64,000 bases of DNA from Haliotis asinina (GCF_037392515.1 NC_090281.1:49514645-49578644); one strand, 5' to 3'. Counted from the first letter of the stretch, positions 37,166 through 50,362 are shown. The notes: generated by a model from the sequence alone, not told the origin. Program-made: numbers and translations.

Positions 37166-37196
37166 TCAAATTAAATTTAAATTTAAATTTAATTAG
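37166..37196. repeat. AT-only near-palindrome
   Basis: AAATTAAATTTAAATTTAAA followed by TTTAATTA is almost self-complementary. Confidence 0.75.
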
Positions 37197-38620
37197 GATT
37201 TCTTGACAAATCCCCCGACACAATGTCACTACTATAAATGGGATGATGTATCAGAGCTAAATCACTCCAGACATTAATCTGGAACCATGTCATATTATTA
37301 CCCTTAACCCATTGTTCACGGCTATCAGAGTCATTGGGCCCATCCCGGAATCAAATCGATAAAAAATCCGCCCCTCAGCATGTGCTAAGGTCACATGATA
37401 TTTACCAATGCCATATATGTTGTGTAAGAAGCCTAACCTACTGCAGTGTACATGGTTCCTGCTTGACTAGGCGCGCATGCGTAAAGAGTACTTCTGTTAT
37501 GCCAGCTATTGAGTTAAAAAGATGCGTGTTCAGTCCCTTCGACGCCACGTCTGACGACGTGAGACAAACGGGCAATAACATGCATATCTCTTTACACATA
37601 TTTAAACTTGAATATAAGAAAAAAGATACTCGATTTCCACCCACCCAGAACTTTTTGTGCTACTTTCTCAATCAAGCGGCATGGACATTGCGAACTATAC
37701 GTCCTTGAACGCGTGAGCCTTGTCATTACTGTAAATGCACAAATGCCTGACATACGTCAGGTTTCACCTAGAACAATGCCTACGTAACTACAGATCATGT
37801 GAATCTTCTCGGTTTCATCGTTCTGTTGTTGACAGCTGCGGGTCATTGAATACGTAGTCGTACTGCCGAACCGACGTATCAACAACGCAAGGGCATTTCA
37901 ATTTGTCTTCTGCCTACTTGTGAAACGGTAATGATGGTTTCTTTTATTTGAATTCACGCCGTTACTAAAGTTACAAAACAGGAAAGAAAACGTTAAATCG
38001 TTTTCTCCTACAGGAAAAAATGGAAACTGAAGCGTCACCTCCTTAACTGAATCTGGTGGCTTACGGTGCACAATCTAAACAGTTTAAATTAAGATTTTAA
38101 CGAGTAAACCAGACTGTTTACTTGAAAAGGTGTTCATTGTTAATACCAGGAGAACCCGTCCATCTGTGCCTACGTCTGCCTTGACCTTACATGTGTTAGG
38201 CATGCGGACATGGATTTTGTAAAATAAACTTTTGTTGATGAACACGGCGTGCTGTTAACTGACTTATACAAACTGTTCGTTTAGAGAGAAAAAAAAACTA
38301 AGATAAGAATGGCGATTTTTTTTGAGTTAATAATTGTTTTCAACTAAAATAATATAGCGCATGTTATCAAAGCGTAGATAACGAGGGCTTTCGAGTATTT
38401 TCGGCAATGGTTGGCTACTGTTTACACAAGTTGAACATTTTTGTTGAATAGTGCCTATCCACTTTGTAAATCATCTCACGAAAAAATACAGTAACACCGA
38501 CCAGTTAATGCCTTCGGTTGAATGTGAAGGTGGCGTTGGAATGGGGTGGGATATCACCCTAACATTTCAACTTGCTTACTGAATTTACCTGATGTTACTT
38601 TTCGTACTCCTCTGTCTACC
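37197..38620. other. No gene or repeat recognised
   Basis: Short frames only. Confidence 0.5.
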
Positions 38621-38624
38621 CATC

Positions 38625-38900
38625 TCTTGCCCGACTACATACCTGTTGGCTATCTACCCATTGTCTGTTTATGTGCTTGTCTACCTACCCACTGTCGGTT
38701 TATGTGTTTGTCGATCTACCTATTGTCTGTCTATGTACTTGTCTGTCTATCCATTGTCTTTCTATGTGTTTGTCTATCCATTGTGTGCCTATGTACTTGT
38801 CTCTATAAACATACTGTCTATGTACTTGTCTGTCTATCCATTGCTTGTCTATATGTTTGTCTATCTATCCATTGTCTGTCTATGTGTTTGTCTATCTTTT
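38625..38900. repeat. Degenerate TCTA/TGTC-rich minisatellite
   Basis: CTATCCATTGTCTGTCTATG and TGTTTGTCTATCTATCC recur in loose 25-40-bp steps. The words are the reverse complement in style of the 39.17-kb array. Confidence 0.75.
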
Positions 38901-39168
38901 GAGGAAAGGGGGTGGGGTGGGTGTGCACACTTTTTTTTCCAATGTCCATTGAACAAAATTTCAGGACGAAAAGGGGTTGGGATGCTCACACACTCAAAAA
39001 GGAACCGTATGCCACGAAAAAAATAAAATCGTCAGACTTATTAGAAATAATCATTTAAAAAATCTCACTTCACGACGTTGAGAAGCGGTAGAAAGCCAAA
39101 CAAACAGATACCCGTGTTGACAGACAAAGGTTTGATCACAAGTTAACATGGTCAATGAAGTATGTTTA

Positions 39169-39585
39169 CAGACAATAGATGGATATAGACAGATACGTTC
39201 ATATAGACAATAGATGGATATAGACAGACACATTCATATAGACAATAGATGGATATAGACAGATACGTTCATATAGACAATAGATGGATATAGACAGACA
39301 CATTCATATAGACAATAGATGGATATAGACAGACGCGTTCATATAGACAATAGATGGATATAGACTGACACGTTCATATAGACAATAGATGGATATAGAC
39401 AGAAGCGTTCATATAGACAATAGATGGATATAGACAGACACGTTCATATAGACAATAGATGGATATAGACAGACACGTTCATATAGACAATAGATGGATA
39501 TAGACAGACACGTTCATGTAGACAATAGATGGATATAGACAGACACGTTCATATAGACAATAGATGGATATAGACAGACACGCTC
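39169..39585. repeat. 35-bp minisatellite, about 12 units
   Basis: GACAATAGATGGATATAGAC then AGACACGTTCATATA repeats with a strict 35-bp period. The ACGTTC block varies (GATACG, GACACA, GACGCG, GAAGCG). Confidence 0.95.
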
Positions 39586-39589
39586 ATTA

Positions 39590-42500
39590 ACACTATATCG
39601 ATAGTCTGTCCGATAGATGAATAGGCCACATTTGAGTGAACTATCTGAAACAAGAACCGGCAGAAAATCTGATGTATTGACAGTAGAAAAAGATTGCTAG
39701 CAACATGTCAACGGTACACTCAACCGATAAATGGACAAACGTTTTATACATATTAATTTATATATGGACACAGAACGACACACGCATAGGGCGGCTCATA
39801 CTTACATGGGTAGACAGAAACAATTATTTGTGTCCACGGCGGATGTATTGGGTTGACATTGTTTCTCAAGAGAACGAAGTGGACAGATAGCAATCCTTAA
39901 TAAACCCCACTGGTGTACACAACGCGCTATACATGTGCCCATTCAACATTCCTTTAACTGTCGGACTCACTTAACACAGGTTAGACCGCCGGTAATCTAC
40001 CGCGTTGTTGCAACAGCGACGTTTCTGTATACGTCATGGCTATAAGAAGCGGCGATCAAATAATCATGTTGACACTATTGGTGTTGGGGTATTGAACTAC
40101 GCCGGCTTAAAGATGTCGGGAAGTCACGTCGTTCTAACGTTCGGGATGTAAAACATGTGACCTGACAATTCTCCTCTCAATTAGCGCTGTTCAAATAACA
40201 ACAAGTGCACATAACAACATGAAAAAAATAACACGAAATCAAGGTGTCGTTTTGTCTTTTCTCACGACTGGCGAATTAAATGATTTGTGTTTCTCACGGC
40301 TGTGTAAGGGGGTGTTAATGGGTGAAGAACGGAGTCCCAGACAGGCATACCTGCGTTAGCTGTCTATCGTGAGAAAGGAGGGGGGGACAACTGACGTAGT
40401 CAACGGCCTCATGGACCGGCCCCCGAGTCACGTCATGGACTGGTGTTGCTTTGATAGCGCGGCAAAGAAATCCCTCTTCAAATGGCCCTGGTATAGACCC
40501 TAACTAAACAGTAAGTCGCTGGGCCTTCACTGTCTTGTAAACTTCAGCTTGATTTTTCTTTTATTCGAAGTTAATCTGTGTAAGTTTACCATCGCCCAGA
40601 ATTTGACGTACGCTTACGAAGTAACAAAGAGACTGACTATGGCTTGCGACAAGAGCCCTGACTCTTTGAAACTGGCAAAGTGTAAACTTTCCCACATTCC
40701 CGGTGTTTGCCGCGGTGGCCATGTTTGGAGAAAAACATTGCGCCAGCGGTCCAAAACCGTCGTGTATAAAGTCGACAAAGTCCCCGACAAACGTCCTTGT
40801 TTGTTTGTGTAATATTTTTAATGCATACGACTAGTGTGGAGGTTAGCCCAATTCGAGGTCCCCGGCTCTGTGCCAGAAATAACAGATCCCCGGACCCGCC
40901 TAGTCTGTCCAAGACCTTGTTCCGGATCCGCTTCAATATCGTTACTACATTTGGTAAGAATAAATCTTAACACACATGTACAGCGCCTGAGAGTAGGGTC
41001 GTAAGATTAAGAAATAAGAATGCAATTTAGTTTTGCTATTCTATTGAGCAATAACGGAATCCAAATACTCTTTAAGGTTCGGTAAGGTTATATCATTGTT
41101 CCAATACTTAGGGCCTATTCTGCAGCAAAGGAAATTAAGAAAAAAAAGACCGATTCGCGGTGAATCGATTAGGAATACGCTGCATCTATTTGACTTTTCG
41201 TAACATAGCTATGTTTCGTAAGTCTTTCACCTCAAGTGGTAGGTAATAAATTAGCCCTGCGTTACCAACTGATTTTAAATTTGAGGCACAAAAAAATTAT
41301 ATTTTAATGAGCTTATGATTGAGTGAACAACTAAAAAATGTGACGTATCTCCGGTGTCGCCTAACTAGCCTAGTTGCAAGAAGCTTATCGCTCATGTTAA
41401 ACTTACTCGCGCAGAGCCAGGTCACTTACCTCGACAGACTACCTACATTTTTTTAACACCTACATCTACGGGGTATATTGACATGGAGTGACTGCTGCAG
41501 ATTGATGGCGGTTGATCGTGTCAGACACCTCACTAGTGGCTAGATATAACACAAAATCGTACTTTACACCTCCAAGGACGTTCGATAATGCACGTTGCCA
41601 CCTTCTTCTGCTGACAAGGCGGTGGACAGGGATGTCTGTTCCGTCCGTGTCTTTTGATGCATTGTGTGCACTCTGTCTCTTCCAGCTGTTCTGTGCATCA
41701 ACTGTCGACATTACATTTATCACCTGTTTCGAGCATAAAACAACATGAGAAAGTTTGTAAGAATCTACTGAAGACATATTCAGATCAGAAATATTACATT
41801 TTGTATAACTGTAGCGACTATGGGCAACTTCCTGTCAAATACCTATCCACAAAGAAACACACCTCAGTCCAACATTTCTGGCGTTTTCATCACCCTTTCA
41901 TATTAGACTAAAACTTTTTTTATTCCCCGAAATCTTAAACAAACATTTTCTCTCTTTGCTTATTGATTCGACATGGAATTGAACATTAACCATAAAGGTT
42001 CAAGATGAAGTATGAGTATGATAATTAACGTTTGACAACTGTGTCTTTGACAACGTAGATAAACCAGTTCTATTATAATCTTTCACTACATAGGGATACT
42101 ACAAAATGCGACGATCAATGATCATTAAGGGCTTATTCATCCTGTGAAAATAACCCATAAAGAGCGTAAAACGCCATAAACAGATGAACAAATATAATAA
42201 AAAGAAAGCAATGCAGGGAGGTTTCCACACGACATGTCGACTGTTTCAATACAATCGTGTCTCGCTTTATCACAGTTCCCAGTCATCATTTATGCATCTT
42301 TTATAAACATATTTATCATTTTCTTTACTTATTACCAACAACATGACAAAGGGGTGAATGAACATTGGCCATTCTATTTATTGGTCGCGACTACGCTTCA
42401 TAAACTTCAAGCTGGAGCTCACGCACGAAAGACCAGAGTGGTAGCGGTCGGACCTTGGATGTTCCTAGCCATCTTGTTGAGAAGCACAAAACAAATTTGG

Positions 42501-43668
42501 AGCATTGTAAATCGACGTAGTGTTCCATATGTTATATCGAGTGTTTGTAACATTATTTCGATGTCGGTAGAACGAGTAAATACAATAGTCGTCTCCCATA
42601 TGGGTATAGAACTGGTTGCTCCGACAACCCGACACGGAACGTGACGAGCGACAATGGATTCATTTTAAGGCAGCTCGTGAAGGGGCAGTTTTACGTGATC
42701 TCGAGTGCAGCTTAGCTGTATTCAGATGAAGACAACAAGTAACTTGTATTGTTACACGTGTTTTTGTCATAATCTTTGCTAGGTAAACCAAATGTTAATA
42801 CCATCTATAATATATTAGGGGGCCGATTAATGAGGAGATGAGTGAAAATTATGAAGACATTTGGCGTCAAAGCCTTGGCAGAGTTGAACTTAAACAAAAC
42901 CATGAAACTTCTTTAAGTGGCAATTTTGAATGTTGTGAAGTGCAATAATGAGAAATTTAATGGACAGCAGGTTTTTTTTATTGAGAAAGAGTGACGTTTC
43001 GCTACACATTATCAAGTCAAAGACTAGAAAGATTGCTCGTTAATATTGATAACAGTCTTCACGCACATCAATTTATTGCAGTTATTAATACATGAATTCG
43101 GCATGGTCTGGCTATGTGTGGCTTTAGGACAAATGGTAAATTAGTTTATGTTCAACACACCTTAGCTACCATCGAAGCAGTGCTATCAGTTTGTGTTAAA
43201 GTCTTTGTGAAGCTGTTTTAATTACTTCTTTACATACTATATGATACATTGAGAACGAAATGAGAAACCGATTCTCATCCTTCCACAAAGATGATTGGAT
43301 GGTGGATTGCTGTGTACCGAACTGTACTGTACTTGACGGTTCTAGTCTTTAGACCACGGATAGCTATAGGTTATATCATTGTTCCCAAAGTGGTTACGTC
43401 TTAGTAAAAGTCACTGTCCACACTCTGTCCAGAAACAGGCCACCCGACTTGTACCAGAGTTGACCGAACAGAGCTGTCAACGTCAACCGTTGCGTGGTTT
43501 TAAAGATCGTGAAACCGTCTTAACTCATATGAAAACGACACAGTTCGCAGAAATAGTGCGTGGTTGTGGTTTTAAGCCGTTTTCAGTGGTTGATATTGTG
43601 AGAACGATCCACACATTCCGGGTGCAATGATCGGGGGCCAGGTGAGTGGGCCTGAGTACCTTATCCAT
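39590..43668. other. No gene supported over 4 kb
   Basis: The longest frame (42234-42644, 136 codons) shows no recognised domain. No repeat was found. Confidence 0.5.
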
Positions 43669-43669
43669 T

Positions 43670-43768
43670 GTGAGTTGGATTTAGCACCGCTTTTTATTAG
43701 CTATAGTCAAGCAATATTAATGCGGGCCACACCAGAAAAAAGGGGCTTCACACAATGTACCCACGTGG
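43670..43768 (-). mobile_element. SINE-A fragment, minus strand, worn
   Basis: GCACCGCTTTTTATTAGCTA, GGCCACACCAGAAAA and GGCTTCACACAATGTACCCA are the tail half of SINE-A in reverse. The head is missing. Confidence 0.7.
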
Positions 43769-43998
43769 AGTGAGTAAGTTAGTGAATGAGTGAGTGAGTG
43801 AGTGAGTGAGTGAGTGAGTGAGTGAGTGAGTGAGTGAGTGAGTGAGTGAGTGAGTGAGCGAGCGTCTCTTTAGCAAATTTCCAGCAATATCGGGGGACAT
43901 CAGAAATGGGTTTCACACAATCTACCCATTTGGGGATTCGAACCCGGCCGAACAACCGAGCACTTCAAATGGTCGTAAACCTAACCACTATGCGATCC
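43769..43998 (-). mobile_element. SINE-A copy, minus strand, with expanded (ACTC)n tail
   Basis: GTGA repeats at 43769-43858 lead into TTAGCAAATTTCCAGCAATA, GGGGGACATCAGAAATGGGT, ACCCATTTGGGGATTCGAAC and a worn head (CCTAACCACTATGCGATCC). Confidence 0.85.
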
Positions 43999-45240
43999 AT
44001 TAAGTGGGACCAATTCCAAACCAGAACATTTAGAGTCTGTCCAATTACCTCCAATTGGGCAAATCAAAAGTTTGCGTGAATGTTCACATGAGCACCTTCC
44101 ACAACAGATCATACCCAGGGATACAATCATCTCAAGTCTTTGAAGTTGCCCATTCTAAAATAGTGCACTAAATTGGTTCCACCGATTTACCTCTGGCTTC
44201 CCCCACCCGGTAAAATACCAGGTCTTGTCCATATGGATAGTGTGCCGTTTGCGACCCGTCCTCCTCACCAAGATGTCGGACCAAGGCTGTCAGTCTGTAA
44301 GTGGGGCAACTTGGCCAGAATACTCCGAGCCATCAGGTGGGTATGTGAGCAGAGAGAGCCTACATTCAATCTGTTTGTTCACTGTTCACATACCATAGCG
44401 CATCAGTCCATTGTCCTCCGTCTGCGATGAGCCGCAGAGGCACGGGCCCTTTCATATACGATGCAGCGCGCACAAGGTTGGGAAGAAGTCCCTCTCAGCA
44501 GATGGCGCGTGCCAACCCTTTGTTCCTGTAACTATAATTTTGTGCAGATCTGCCTTGTCAACGTTAATCATCCCTGTATCAGAATGTACAACTCACTGAA
44601 AGGGCGTTTTGAATTTAATCGCGCGTGCCATCTGTTTGATAGAGACGAAGGTGAGAAGTTAAAGGTCTCGGTCCTCGCGTGCGAACCGGTAGAAAACACG
44701 AGCGCGAACATCACGCGCCATCTTGTAGATGTTCGCTTATATGTGATGATTAAACGAGAGTAATAAGATCATTCTTTGACATCACCTTAAAAAGTGAGCA
44801 TTCGGTATTTACCGCGTGATGTGTAGACTGTCGTCTGCTCTGCAAATGTTGCAAGCTTTGATAGTTATGAATATACAGATGGAAATATGTCTTCTGGCAA
44901 ACTTAATAGAAATTCCCAGACATTGATGCGACATACGGAGGCTGTTGGATAGAAACATTGATCTGCCATATGCCAAATTTATACTAATATCGCGTTACAA
45001 GGAATGTAACTGAATTTTTTAAAACAAATATTTCTCACGAGGAAAAGCAGCTGGAAGATGACTGGGCTCAACCATTGGTCCGTCAAAGTTTAAAGAAGTA
45101 CATGAACATATTGGTCGTAATTCAAACACAGGCATGCTAGTTTGTGATATGTGGGTGGTATACAGATTCGAAAATATGAATTTGGAACTGCAAGACTTCA
45201 GAAAGCCGAGTTTCAATGACCATTTAACAGAATTTCAGGA
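43999..45240. other. No gene supported
   Basis: Short overlapping frames (44173-44430, 44461-44763) lack recognisable features. Confidence 0.5.
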
Positions 45241-45245
45241 CAAAG

Positions 45246-45345
45246 GCGAGGGGACACAGAAATGGGTTTCGAAACATTGTATCCATATGCGAAATCTAAC
45301 CCGGCTTCTCGACGCTTAACCACTAACTACCCCTCCACCCAAGTA
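45246..45345 (-). mobile_element. SINE-A fragment, minus strand
   Basis: GGCGAGGGGACACAGAAATG, GTATCCATATGCGAAATCTA, CCCGGCTTCTCGACGCTTAA and CCACTAACTACCCCTCCACC are a worn reverse head. Confidence 0.65.
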
Positions 45346-45746
45346 GTGCCCAGATACGACAACGTGAATAAAATGTGTTCAAAATATGATGACACGGCAT
45401 TTATCGCTTTCATTCGGAACAAATCCATAAACTTCGTTTTTGGGGTACAGGTCTGACTGAAGGGGAGTTTAAAAGTCTTAATCTTAATTGTATGTTTAAA
45501 AATTCACATGACATGACCTGTATGGGATTTTCAGATCTTATAAACTTATAAAGTCAAACTCTGTCTCCAATAAGGGTTGGGTTTTTTTCGTCGCCGATAA
45601 GTTGATAACGTGAAGATGTGTTTTGTTCATGAAGCCTTACTAATTACGACTGACAGATTTTCACACCAAATAATATCGTGGTCATTGTGCACTGTTTAAA
45701 AATGTTATTCCCTAACATACGTATATAAGCGTTCAAGTGCATGAGA

Positions 45747-45905
45747 GGCGATAGGTAGCCAAGTGGGTTAAGCATTCTCTCGTCCTGTTGCAACTACGAG
45801 TTATCTTCCTCATGTGGACACAAAAAATGAAGTCTATCTTTGGACGCAATATTCTTACAATATTGTTACAAGCGATGTGACGTCCACCGCAATCATTCTC
45901 TCATT
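45747..45905 (+). mobile_element. SINE-A copy, strongly diverged
   Basis: GGCGATAGGTAGCCAAGTGG, GTTAAGCATTCTCTCGTCCT and ATATTCTTACAATATTGTTA are still alignable; the B box is lost. Confidence 0.6.
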
Positions 45906-45926
45906 CTGCATGGCGTTTGAAAAGAT

Positions 45927-46135
45927 GAACCAATGAAGATCCGAATTAGAACTGGTCTTCAGCAACCGTAAGCTGTCACTAACGGGACCGGGTGGTCAGA
46001 CCCGCTGACTTGGTTGACACGTGTCATCGTTTCCCAGTTACCTACACCGATGCTCATGCGGTTGATCACCTGAATGTCTGGTCAAGATCGCCGCCATATG
46101 GCTGGAATATTTCTGAGTGTGGCTTTAAACAACAA
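45927..46135 (+). mobile_element. SINE-B copy
   Basis: GAAGATCCGAATTAGAACTG, ACTAACGGGACCGGGTGGTC, GCTGACTTGGTTGACACGTG, CACCGATGCTCATGCGGTTG and CGCCGCCATATGGCTGGAAT. The ACTC tail is gone. Confidence 0.87.
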
Positions 46136-47020
46136 ACCAACCCCTCAAAATCAAATGGTTTAGAATGCATTAGTCTCTTTAGTGTTACAGCTCTGTACAA
46201 CCAGCTGGGAAGGAGATCGGTAGGCCCGTTTTCGGAAGTGAGAAGTAGGATGATTTACTTAAACATGGCCAGCTGAAAAAAATATATGTGCTTGAAAGTA
46301 AATTATTTCCTTGACAGAAAATTGGTGCACTCGTATACTGACATCAAATACATTAATACCAATTATTTATGACTTCCAGTTTATTGTCATTTCTTTCCAT
46401 CCGTCACGGCCAAATCTCGTCCGACTGTCACCAACTCGCGTCGATTTCTCGTCTGTTTAGTGCCGCTGTTGTTGTGGCGAATGTGGGCGAGGTAAGCCAC
46501 CCAGTGTTTACCTGTGCAGATCTTTATGACACACGTGGGTGTATCACAGTACGCGCATTTCAGAGAAAAAAAGCCCCATTGAAGTACAGTTTTGGACTTT
46601 GTTATATACCCTCTCCTTGACTTCTAAGATGCATACTGTTTTATGGACTGTGTTTACAGGGCTTCGAGATTAGACTGCGGAAACTAATTCCCTGTCAACA
46701 CAGAATATATGGAGAAATTATGGTGATACCTAGGGTGTTTAAAGACAACAAAGATGAACAAAGGCCGGCAGACTTTGTTACTAAAGTCCATTGTTTATGT
46801 TTCGCTAGCCGACTATGGAAGTCTTTCTGCTTTTTCTGAAGTGTGGTATTCTTGTGATGATGTTTATACTGAGGTTCATGTTCATACAAATGGCAGTTGA
46901 TACCACTGATAATGTTGTTTCATGCATAAATGAAATGATATGATTACGACATCTGGCGACATCCTCGGTACGCAAGGGTTTTATTTCCACCGCGTGACTT
47001 CACCACATGTACATGGTGGG
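46136..47020. other. No gene or repeat recognised
   Basis: Short frames only. Confidence 0.5.
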
Positions 47021-47082
47021 TGGGTGAGTGAGCAAGTGAGTGAGTGATTGATTGAGTGAGCGAGCGAGTGAGTGAGTGCATC
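47021..47082. repeat. Imperfect (GTGA)n tract
   Basis: GGGTGGGTGAGTGAGCAAGT then GAGTGATTGATTGAGTGAGC; it looks like a decayed SINE-A tail without a recognisable body. Confidence 0.75.
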
Positions 47083-47344
47083 ACACAGCCACATTAAGTT
47101 GTGAAAGCCTTATGCAGTGACGTGAAATAGAACAACTGCATTACGTATTGTAAGTCTGGACCACCAAACACACGGAAGGAGTTCTTCATATACATGAGTG
47201 ATTGGTTTTAAGCTGCTTCACGCATTGAAGGCTTCTCGCATTCTCCAAATGCTCGTACGTATTTGGGGAACAGAATGTGAGACATCGTATGAAGAACGAA
47301 CGCTTTAGCTACGTCTCTACCCAACGTCCATTCTTCCAATCTGG

Positions 47345-47507
47345 ATGGGGCGCTGGTAAGCCTAATGCTTCACATGTCCGCTCGTCACGCTGAAGGTCCC
47401 GGTTCGATTCCCCAGAACGATAAAATGTGTACAGCCCATTTCCATGTCCCCCACCGTTATGTTGGTAGAATATTGGTAAAAAGCGACGTGTAAACATGCT
47501 CACTTAT
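47345..47507 (+). mobile_element. SINE-A copy
   Basis: GGGCGCTGGTAAGCCTAATG, CCGCTCGTCACGCTGAAGGT, B box GGTTCGATTCC, GTGTACAGCCCATTTCCATG, GTTGGTAGAATATTGGTAAA and a CTCACTTA end. Confidence 0.85.
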
Positions 47508-47709
47508 CCCAAGCTTGATAGTGGAAGTAATCTTTAAACGATGGTTCATTCATAAATTAATAGATGGAGAATGTAGACAAAAGGCATCCCCTTGACTGCA
47601 GTAACCTTCAGCTGTTACCCCCGGCAAACGTTCGGTTAGCATATTACCAAAGAGTGCGAAAACCATCACAACTCTAGCGCGGTCTCTGAGTGATTAATGT
47701 AAAAGGGGA

Positions 47710-47820
47710 GGGGGTTATTAATAGTATTTTAAAACAATATCACTGCCGGGGAAGCCAGACATTTGGCTTCTCACTTTGTTGCCCTCCGATCCACTAACCA
47801 CTAACCTACCCCACCGCCCC
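47710..47820 (-). mobile_element. SINE-A fragment, minus strand, diverged
   Basis: CAATATCACTGCCGGGGAAG, CCAGACATTTGGCTTCTCAC and CCACTAACCTACCCCACCGC. Confidence 0.65.
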
Positions 47821-48385
47821 TCAAATTACATGACCAACCAGGCAGTTAATTGGCGATTTGTTCTCTTTCAAATTACGTCAACGTACTCCAGAGTCAGCAT
47901 GGACGCCAATTATTGGACGCCCAATAGTGTACTCGACTATTAAGGGTTACCTGGCTAATTCGAAAGACACAAGTGGCACTTGCTATTGGCCAAACCAATA
48001 ATCGAGTCTCACCATCAACTTTCGCTTTCTTCAACTTTTGTCTGTATAAATGTATTGTGTGAAAAGTTGGGTCTTAATTGAACGGGCATCGAAACACACG
48101 TCGGGTGATTCTGCTCTTGCTAAAACTGTGTAACCAGCAGAGTGTAGCAGGAAATTTAAAAAGCACATTCTGTGCAAACCTAATAACCCCCAAACCCAGC
48201 CGCATAAAAACTAAGCGTTTTGTACAACACTTTCAAAAATCATGCACAGTCAAGGCAGGTGTTGTAGTTGTGTTTTGTCACATGATTGCAGAACCGAGAT
48301 GCATTATGCGAGTGACTTCCGGCCAACATCAAAACATGACCTGGTTGATTGCATGGCCTGTCTACCCGACAAAGGGAATAGTAGG
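47821..48385. other. No gene supported
   Basis: A 107-codon frame at 48078-48401 is not recognised. Confidence 0.45.
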
Positions 48386-48462
48386 TCACGCCACTCACTA
48401 ACATACAGATCGCCGTGGTCTAGCTGCAATATTGCATTCAGCGGCGTAAAACAATAGTCACT
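48386..48462 (+). mobile_element. SINE tail fragment
   Basis: ACATACAGATCGCCGTGGTC, TAGCTGCAATATTGCATTCA and GCGGCGTAAAAC match the shared 3' tail. Confidence 0.65.
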
Positions 48463-48608
48463 GGAGAAAAATTCTACATGGAAACGACACTGGTGTCAGT
48501 GGATGTGAAAAAGTAGTTCAGATTTCAAAATGCAGCATGGTCGGCTATGTCCACTTGTGTTTGATGCTATAGTAGTAGTTTATACTATCCATCCGTTGGT
48601 ATCGAACA

Positions 48609-48725
48609 GGGGCCCCATTCATGAAGCAACCTTTACTCAGGCTAACGTAACTCCCATTCTTTAACATTGCACTAACTTACTTTAGTGACTTACGATCACC
48701 AGAGTGCTTTGTGAAAGGAGGCCCT
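48609..48725. mobile_element. Small MITE (about 117 bp)
   Basis: Left end GGGCCCCATTCATGAAGCA pairs imperfectly with the right end, which in reverse reads AGGGCCTCCTTTCACAAAGC. No coding capacity. Confidence 0.5.
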
Positions 48726-49018
48726 GATATGTATTTCTGGTTTGATACGGTGACCTTGACATTTGTTAAGACCACGATTAAACCTTGCTCAAAGAAATAA
48801 TCGGTTTTGTCCATGAAATTATTCATTAAGGACCGGTAATTATCCGAAAGACAAAGGAATCATGAATGTTTTTTAACAAGTTAACTTTTTCTAATTAGGT
48901 GGTCTGAAAGCAGCCTCTTACATCTGACGATGATTGTACTTCTTTCTTCATCTTTCACGTCGGTTTTCAACCACTTAATGCAAGAACAATTGCGCATTGC
49001 ATCAATGTTGAACAGTAA

Positions 49019-49122
49019 GACATCGGATCCCAATTGTGTAGATCGATGCTCATGCTCTTAATCACATGATCGTCTCGTACAGACACGATTATTCGCAGAC
49101 GGCCACCATATGGCTGGGATAC
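49019..49122 (+). mobile_element. SINE-B copy, 5' truncated
   Basis: ACATCGGATCCCAATTGTGT, AGATCGATGCTCATGCTCTT, TCGTACAGACACGATTATTC and CGGCCACCATATGGCTGGGA. Confidence 0.82.
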
Positions 49123-49262
49123 AGGAGAAACAGTACATCGCTAGGACGCCGACACGAACAGCATTGATGTGCAACTCCACGGATCTCATAACCAATTCTT
49201 CCTTTGTCATAAAACCACTCTCAAGTAGCTTCTAGTGTCCCATACTCCTCCCAATGATTTGT

Positions 49263-49392
49263 ACAGTGAGTGAGTTTAGTTTCCCGCCGCCGTCGCAATA
49301 TTCTAGCAATATCGCGGCAGGGGGACACCAGAAATAGCGAATCGAACCCGGGCCTGCGGCGTGACGAGCGAACGCTTTAACCACTGGACTTT
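49263..49392 (-). mobile_element. SINE-A copy, minus strand
   Basis: The plus strand shows CAGTGAGTGAGTTTAGTTTC, CAATATTCTAGCAATATCGC, GGGGGACACCAGAAATAGCG, AATCGAACCCGGGCCTGCGG and CGTGACGAGCGAACGCTTTA. About 25 bp in the middle are deleted. Confidence 0.88.
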
Positions 49393-50362
49393 GTATGGTA
49401 TTCCAGTTAAAGTTTGGTGCATATGTTAAATGTTGGAAGCAGCCCCAAGTGATGCAGTTCTTAAACTTTCAAAGCATTTTAGACTTGATCACACCCACGA
49501 GCCCGAGTATATGCGGCTGACAGATCGGCTATTGGTGGTTTCTGGGATGGGATTGATCCCTGCATAACCAATTCCGGCGACTTACACGACAGAGCCACCT
49601 CCGTCCTGTTCAGATTCTGTCTGTTCGAAGCAAGGTTGCATGGGTGTTTTTCTTCGTGAAAATGTTTGATTGTAATATTTAAGTTAAATATGAAAATACA
49701 CCACTGAATCTGCGGATTACTTCCAATATACAATGGAAAAATAACAAGAGATTTTTCATGGTATGTACAATATAATATAATAATACAGCTAATAGTATGT
49801 CGAGCATGTTCGGTTATTGCACGTTCAATGTCTTTTCGGAAAATAACTATATCTCTTTCCTCCAGAGATTCAGGTGAAATTTAAAAGGCGCAGAATGAGC
49901 ATGGCGATTACTTCAATGAAATTATGATTTAAGTATGAGGTGACTTTGGCGATGTATGAGTATGTTACATAATTGTACACAAATCCAACTGACGCACTGT
50001 TCTGTGGGTCGGTGACATGAAGTCACATGTCAGCGTAGAGATGTCACGTGAAAATACGTCACTTCACACATGCGTAGAATGTCCACCTTGGCTTCAGACA
50101 CGTGGCCGGCAAGAACAGTATGATGTGGACGGTTTTGTACAAGATTGTGTCAAAACACGTTCTTTGACACAATCCAAGAAACGAAGTCTTTTTGTTCCAT
50201 GTCATATCCCTTCGTTTCCATGACAATCAAACACAATAAATTATCACACATGGCTTGCGTCTCGGACCGGAAGTCAAGTACCATTTCCGGGCCACAACTT
50301 GACTCCTTCATAGCACATTTTAGAGGGGACATTTAATTACCAACATTGACCATGACGTCACG
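49393..50362. other. FGF 3' flank, no other gene seen
   Basis: This follows the FGF stop codon on the minus strand and probably includes its 3' untranslated region. No convincing AATAAA was recognised. Confidence 0.45.

Noticed and set aside
42234..42644. A 136-codon plus-strand frame with hydrophobic stretches
   Set aside because: Mixed hydrophobic segments appear by chance in AT-rich DNA. No family motif, splice context or conservation evidence was seen.
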